A DNA stretch of 64,000 nucleotides, from contig NZ_LSEF01000090.1 of NCBI RefSeq assembly GCF_001641695.1, positions 278,725 to 342,724 on the forward strand, written 5' to 3'. Positions 62,178 to 64,000 of the stretch are shown piece by piece. A model generated the notes under the pieces. It saw nothing but the letters and a program-made list of their open reading frames with translations, ran no database searches and was not told where the DNA came from. Made by a program: the position numbers and the translations under genes. Origin of the DNA: Bradyrhizobium neotropicale (lineage in GTDB: Bacteria; Pseudomonadota; Alphaproteobacteria; Rhizobiales; Xanthobacteraceae). Numbering within the stretch: the stretch's first letter is position 1; each line of letters starts with the position of its first letter.

Positions 62178-63899
62178 TCACCCCTTCCCAGTCACTTGCC
62201 CAGTCCTCTGCATAAAATCGAAGTCGCAGCCCTCGTCGGCCTGCAGGATGGTCTCGTTGAACAGCCAGGCGTAGCCGCGCCGTGCCTCGTCCGGCGCAGC
62301 AGGCGCTTTCAAGGCAGCGCGGCGCCGTTCCAGCTCGGTCGCGTCGACCAGCAGCTCGATGCTGCGCTTGGCAACATCGAGCCGGATCATGTCGCCGTTT
62401 TTCACCAGCGCTAGCGGCCCACCCACAGCGGATTCAGGCGTGATGTGCAGCACGATGGTGCCAAACGCCGTGCCGCTCATGCGCGCATCCGAAATGCGCA
62501 CCATGTCCTTGGTGCCGCCGCGCGCGAGCTTTTTCGGGATCGGCAGATAGCCGGCTTCGGGCATGCCGGGCGCACCCTTCGGGCCGGCATTGCGCAGCAC
62601 CAGCACGTCGTCGGCGTTCACGTCGAGATCGGGATCGTCGACCCGCAGGGTCATGTCCTCGACGGATTCAAACACCACCGCCCGCCCCGTATGCTGCAGG
62701 AGCTTCGGGCTCGCCGCGGATTGCTTGATGACCGCGCCGCGCGGCGCGAGATTGCCGTGCAGGACGGCGAGGCCACCTTCCGGCTTGATCGGATTGTCGC
62801 GCGGGCGGATCGCGTCCTGACCGGGCACCTCTTCCGCATTCGCCACGACATCGCGCAGAGTCCGGCCCGTAATCGTCTTCGCGTCTAGATCGATGAGATC
62901 GCCGAGCTGCGCCAGCAGCTTCGGCACACCGCCGGCGTGATGGAAATGCTCCATATAATGCTCGCCGGACGGCTTGAGGTCGACCAGCACCGGCACCTCG
63001 CGGCCGAGCTTGTCGAAAGCATCGAGATCGAGCCGGTGCGGCGAGCGATGCGCCATCGCGGTCAGATGGATCAGGCCGTTGGTCGAGCCGCCGATCGCCT
63101 GAAGCACGACCTGCGCATTTTTGAAGGAGGCCGGCGTCAGCAGTTCACTCGGCTTCGGCCCCTTCGTCTTCGCCATCTCCGCGGCAATCTTGCCGCTGGC
63201 CTCTGCCAGCCGGAAGCGCTCGGCATGCGGCGCCGGGATCGTCGCGCTCATCGGCAGCGACAGGCCGAGCGCCTCGATCATGCAGGCCATGGTCGAGGCC
63301 GTGCCCATCACCATGCAGGTGCCGACCGACGGGGCGAGACGGCCGTTCACCGCCTCGATCTCGGCATCGTCGATGTCGCCGGCGCGATACTTGGCCCACA
63401 GCCTGCGACAGTCGGTGCAGGCACCCAGCACCTCGCCCTTGTGATGGCCGACCACCATCGGCCCCACCGGAATGACGACGGTGGGAAGATCGGCGCTGAT
63501 CGCCGCCATCACCTGCGCAGGCAACGTCTTGTCGCAACCGCCGATGACGATCACCGCGTCCATCGGCTGGGCGCGGATCATCTCCTCGGTGTCCATCGCC
63601 ATCAGATTGCGCAGATACATCGAGGTCGGATGCGCAAAACTCTCGGCGATCGAGATGGTCGGAAACACGAACGGCATCGCGCCCGACAGCATCACGCCAC
63701 GCTTCGCGGCCTCGATGATCTGCGGCACGTTGCCATGACAGGGATTGTAATCACTATAAGTATTGGTGATGCCGACGATGGGACGCTCGAGCGCGTCGTC
63801 GGAATAGCCCATCGCCTTGATGAAGGCCTTGCGCAGGAACAGCGAGAAGCCGGCATCGCCATAGCTCGTCAGCCCTTTGCGCAAGCCACTCGTCATCAT
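62178..63899 (-). CDS. IlvD/Edd-family dehydratase (sugar-acid type)
   Basis: A 573-residue iron-sulphur dehydratase. The cluster cysteines are Cys54 (YNPCHGN), Cys122 (GGCDKTLPA) and Cys195 (GTCMVMGTASTM). The C-terminal SDARMSGTAFGTIVLHITPE holds the conserved active-site serine. The family removes water from 2,3-dihydroxy acids. Start MTSGLRKGLTSYGDAGFSLF and co-transcription with a TRAP importer favour a sugar acid such as an aldonate over the branched-chain amino-acid substrate. The start is ATG 63899 or 63896, both behind GGAG. Confidence 0.9.
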   Translation of the reverse strand: MMTSGLRKGLTSYGDAGFSLFLRKAFIKAMGYSDDALERPIVGITNTYSDYNPCHGNVPQIIEAAKRGVMLSGAMPFVFPTISIAESFAHPTSMYLRNLMAMDTEEMIRAQPMDAVIVIGGCDKTLPAQVMAAISADLPTVVIPVGPMVVGHHKGEVLGACTDCRRLWAKYRAGDIDDAEIEAVNGRLAPSVGTCMVMGTASTMACMIEALGLSLPMSATIPAPHAERFRLAEASGKIAAEMAKTKGPKPSELLTPASFKNAQVVLQAIGGSTNGLIHLTAMAHRSPHRLDLDAFDKLGREVPVLVDLKPSGEHYMEHFHHAGGVPKLLAQLGDLIDLDAKTITGRTLRDVVANAEEVPGQDAIRPRDNPIKPEGGLAVLHGNLAPRGAVIKQSAASPKLLQHTGRAVVFESVEDMTLRVDDPDLDVNADDVLVLRNAGPKGAPGMPEAGYLPIPKKLARGGTKDMVRISDARMSGTAFGTIVLHITPESAVGGPLALVKNGDMIRLDVAKRSIELLVDATELERRRAALKAPAAPDEARRGYAWLFNETILQADEGCDFDFMQRTGQVTGKG

Positions 63900-63922
63900 G
63901 CCACTCCATTCCGCACTTCGCA

Positions 63923-63933
63923 TTGTCGTACAG
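63923..63933. promoter_or_regulatory. TTGTCGTACAG, candidate GntR/FadR-type operator
   Basis: Matches the general TGT-N3-ACA (GT-N3-AC) form recognised by FadR-group GntR regulators, which often control sugar-acid operons. It overlaps the candidate -10 element of the dehydratase promoter. The regulator gene would lie outside this window. Confidence 0.35.
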
Positions 63934-63952
63934 CCTACCCCCCGATTGTCAA
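63925..63952 (-). promoter_or_regulatory. Promoter of the dehydratase-TRAP operon
   Basis: On the minus strand a consensus -35 TTGACA (63952-63947) is followed after 16 bases by TACGAC (63930-63925), a weak -10. The ATG lies about 20 bases after the expected start of transcription. Confidence 0.45.
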
Positions 63953-64000
63953 TAAGAGAGGCGCCAGCGGCGGCAATTTCCGAGCTGAAGCCGTGTCGAA

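Overview
The window is about 64 kb of GC-rich, gene-dense alphaproteobacterial chromosome, most likely Bradyrhizobium or a close Nitrobacteraceae relative. The evidence is the gene content (fused CYP102-type P450, phasin and short PHA synthase, many ABC and TRAP importers, DUF445, DUF6489) and several families of intergenic inverted repeats that I associate with Bradyrhizobium. I saw no rRNA, tRNA, CRISPR array, insertion sequence, phage gene or replication origin. Fifty-five protein genes are supported, and none looks broken.

Region 1 (1-7.8 kb): an alpha/beta hydrolase, a DUF445 membrane protein, a phasin with a palindromic operator candidate and a clear terminator, and a translationally coupled trio (short PhaE-like subunit, class III/IV-type PhaC, GNAT). 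A second hydrolase, a secreted SnoaL-like protein and a spermidine-synthase-fold methyltransferase follow.

Region 2 (7.9-15 kb): a minus-strand lipid operon, DUF6489 > hydrolase > wax ester synthase/DGAT > epoxide hydrolase > self-sufficient P450 (CYP102 type).

Region 3 (15.2-29.1 kb): two complete dipeptide-type ABC importers on the plus strand in the order A-B-C-D-F, then a gamma-glutamyltranspeptidase-like enzyme and a DUF1028 protein, then D-F-A-B-C. A good sigma-54 promoter match lies in front of the first binding protein, and a hairpin separates that protein from its permeases.

Region 4 (29.1-39.3 kb): an unrecognised protein; a coupled signalling trio (sensor kinase, CheY-like receiver, receiver-adenylate cyclase); and an RND efflux operon led by a TetR repressor whose palindromic operator covers its own promoter.

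Region 5 (39.4-45.1 kb): a two-subunit thiamine-diphosphate decarboxylase divergent from a soluble P450, then ornithine aminotransferase and a secreted composite protein with two Spy/LTxxQ-like repeats.

Region 6 (45.2-53.6 kb): the most interesting block. A seven-gene minus-strand operon joins a NitT/TauT-type ABC importer to an enolase-superfamily enzyme, a Gfo/Idh/MocA dehydrogenase, a DUF993 aldolase-like protein and a TIM-barrel isomerase. A TetR gene lies upstream and a palindrome sits in the operon promoter. This looks like an import-plus-degradation pathway for an unknown small molecule.

Region 7 (53.9-64 kb): a two-domain VOC protein, two PfkB sugar kinases, a ferredoxin reductase, a crotonase lacking both usual glutamates, and an IlvD/Edd dehydratase leading a TRAP transporter (P-Q-M), which suggests sugar-acid use.
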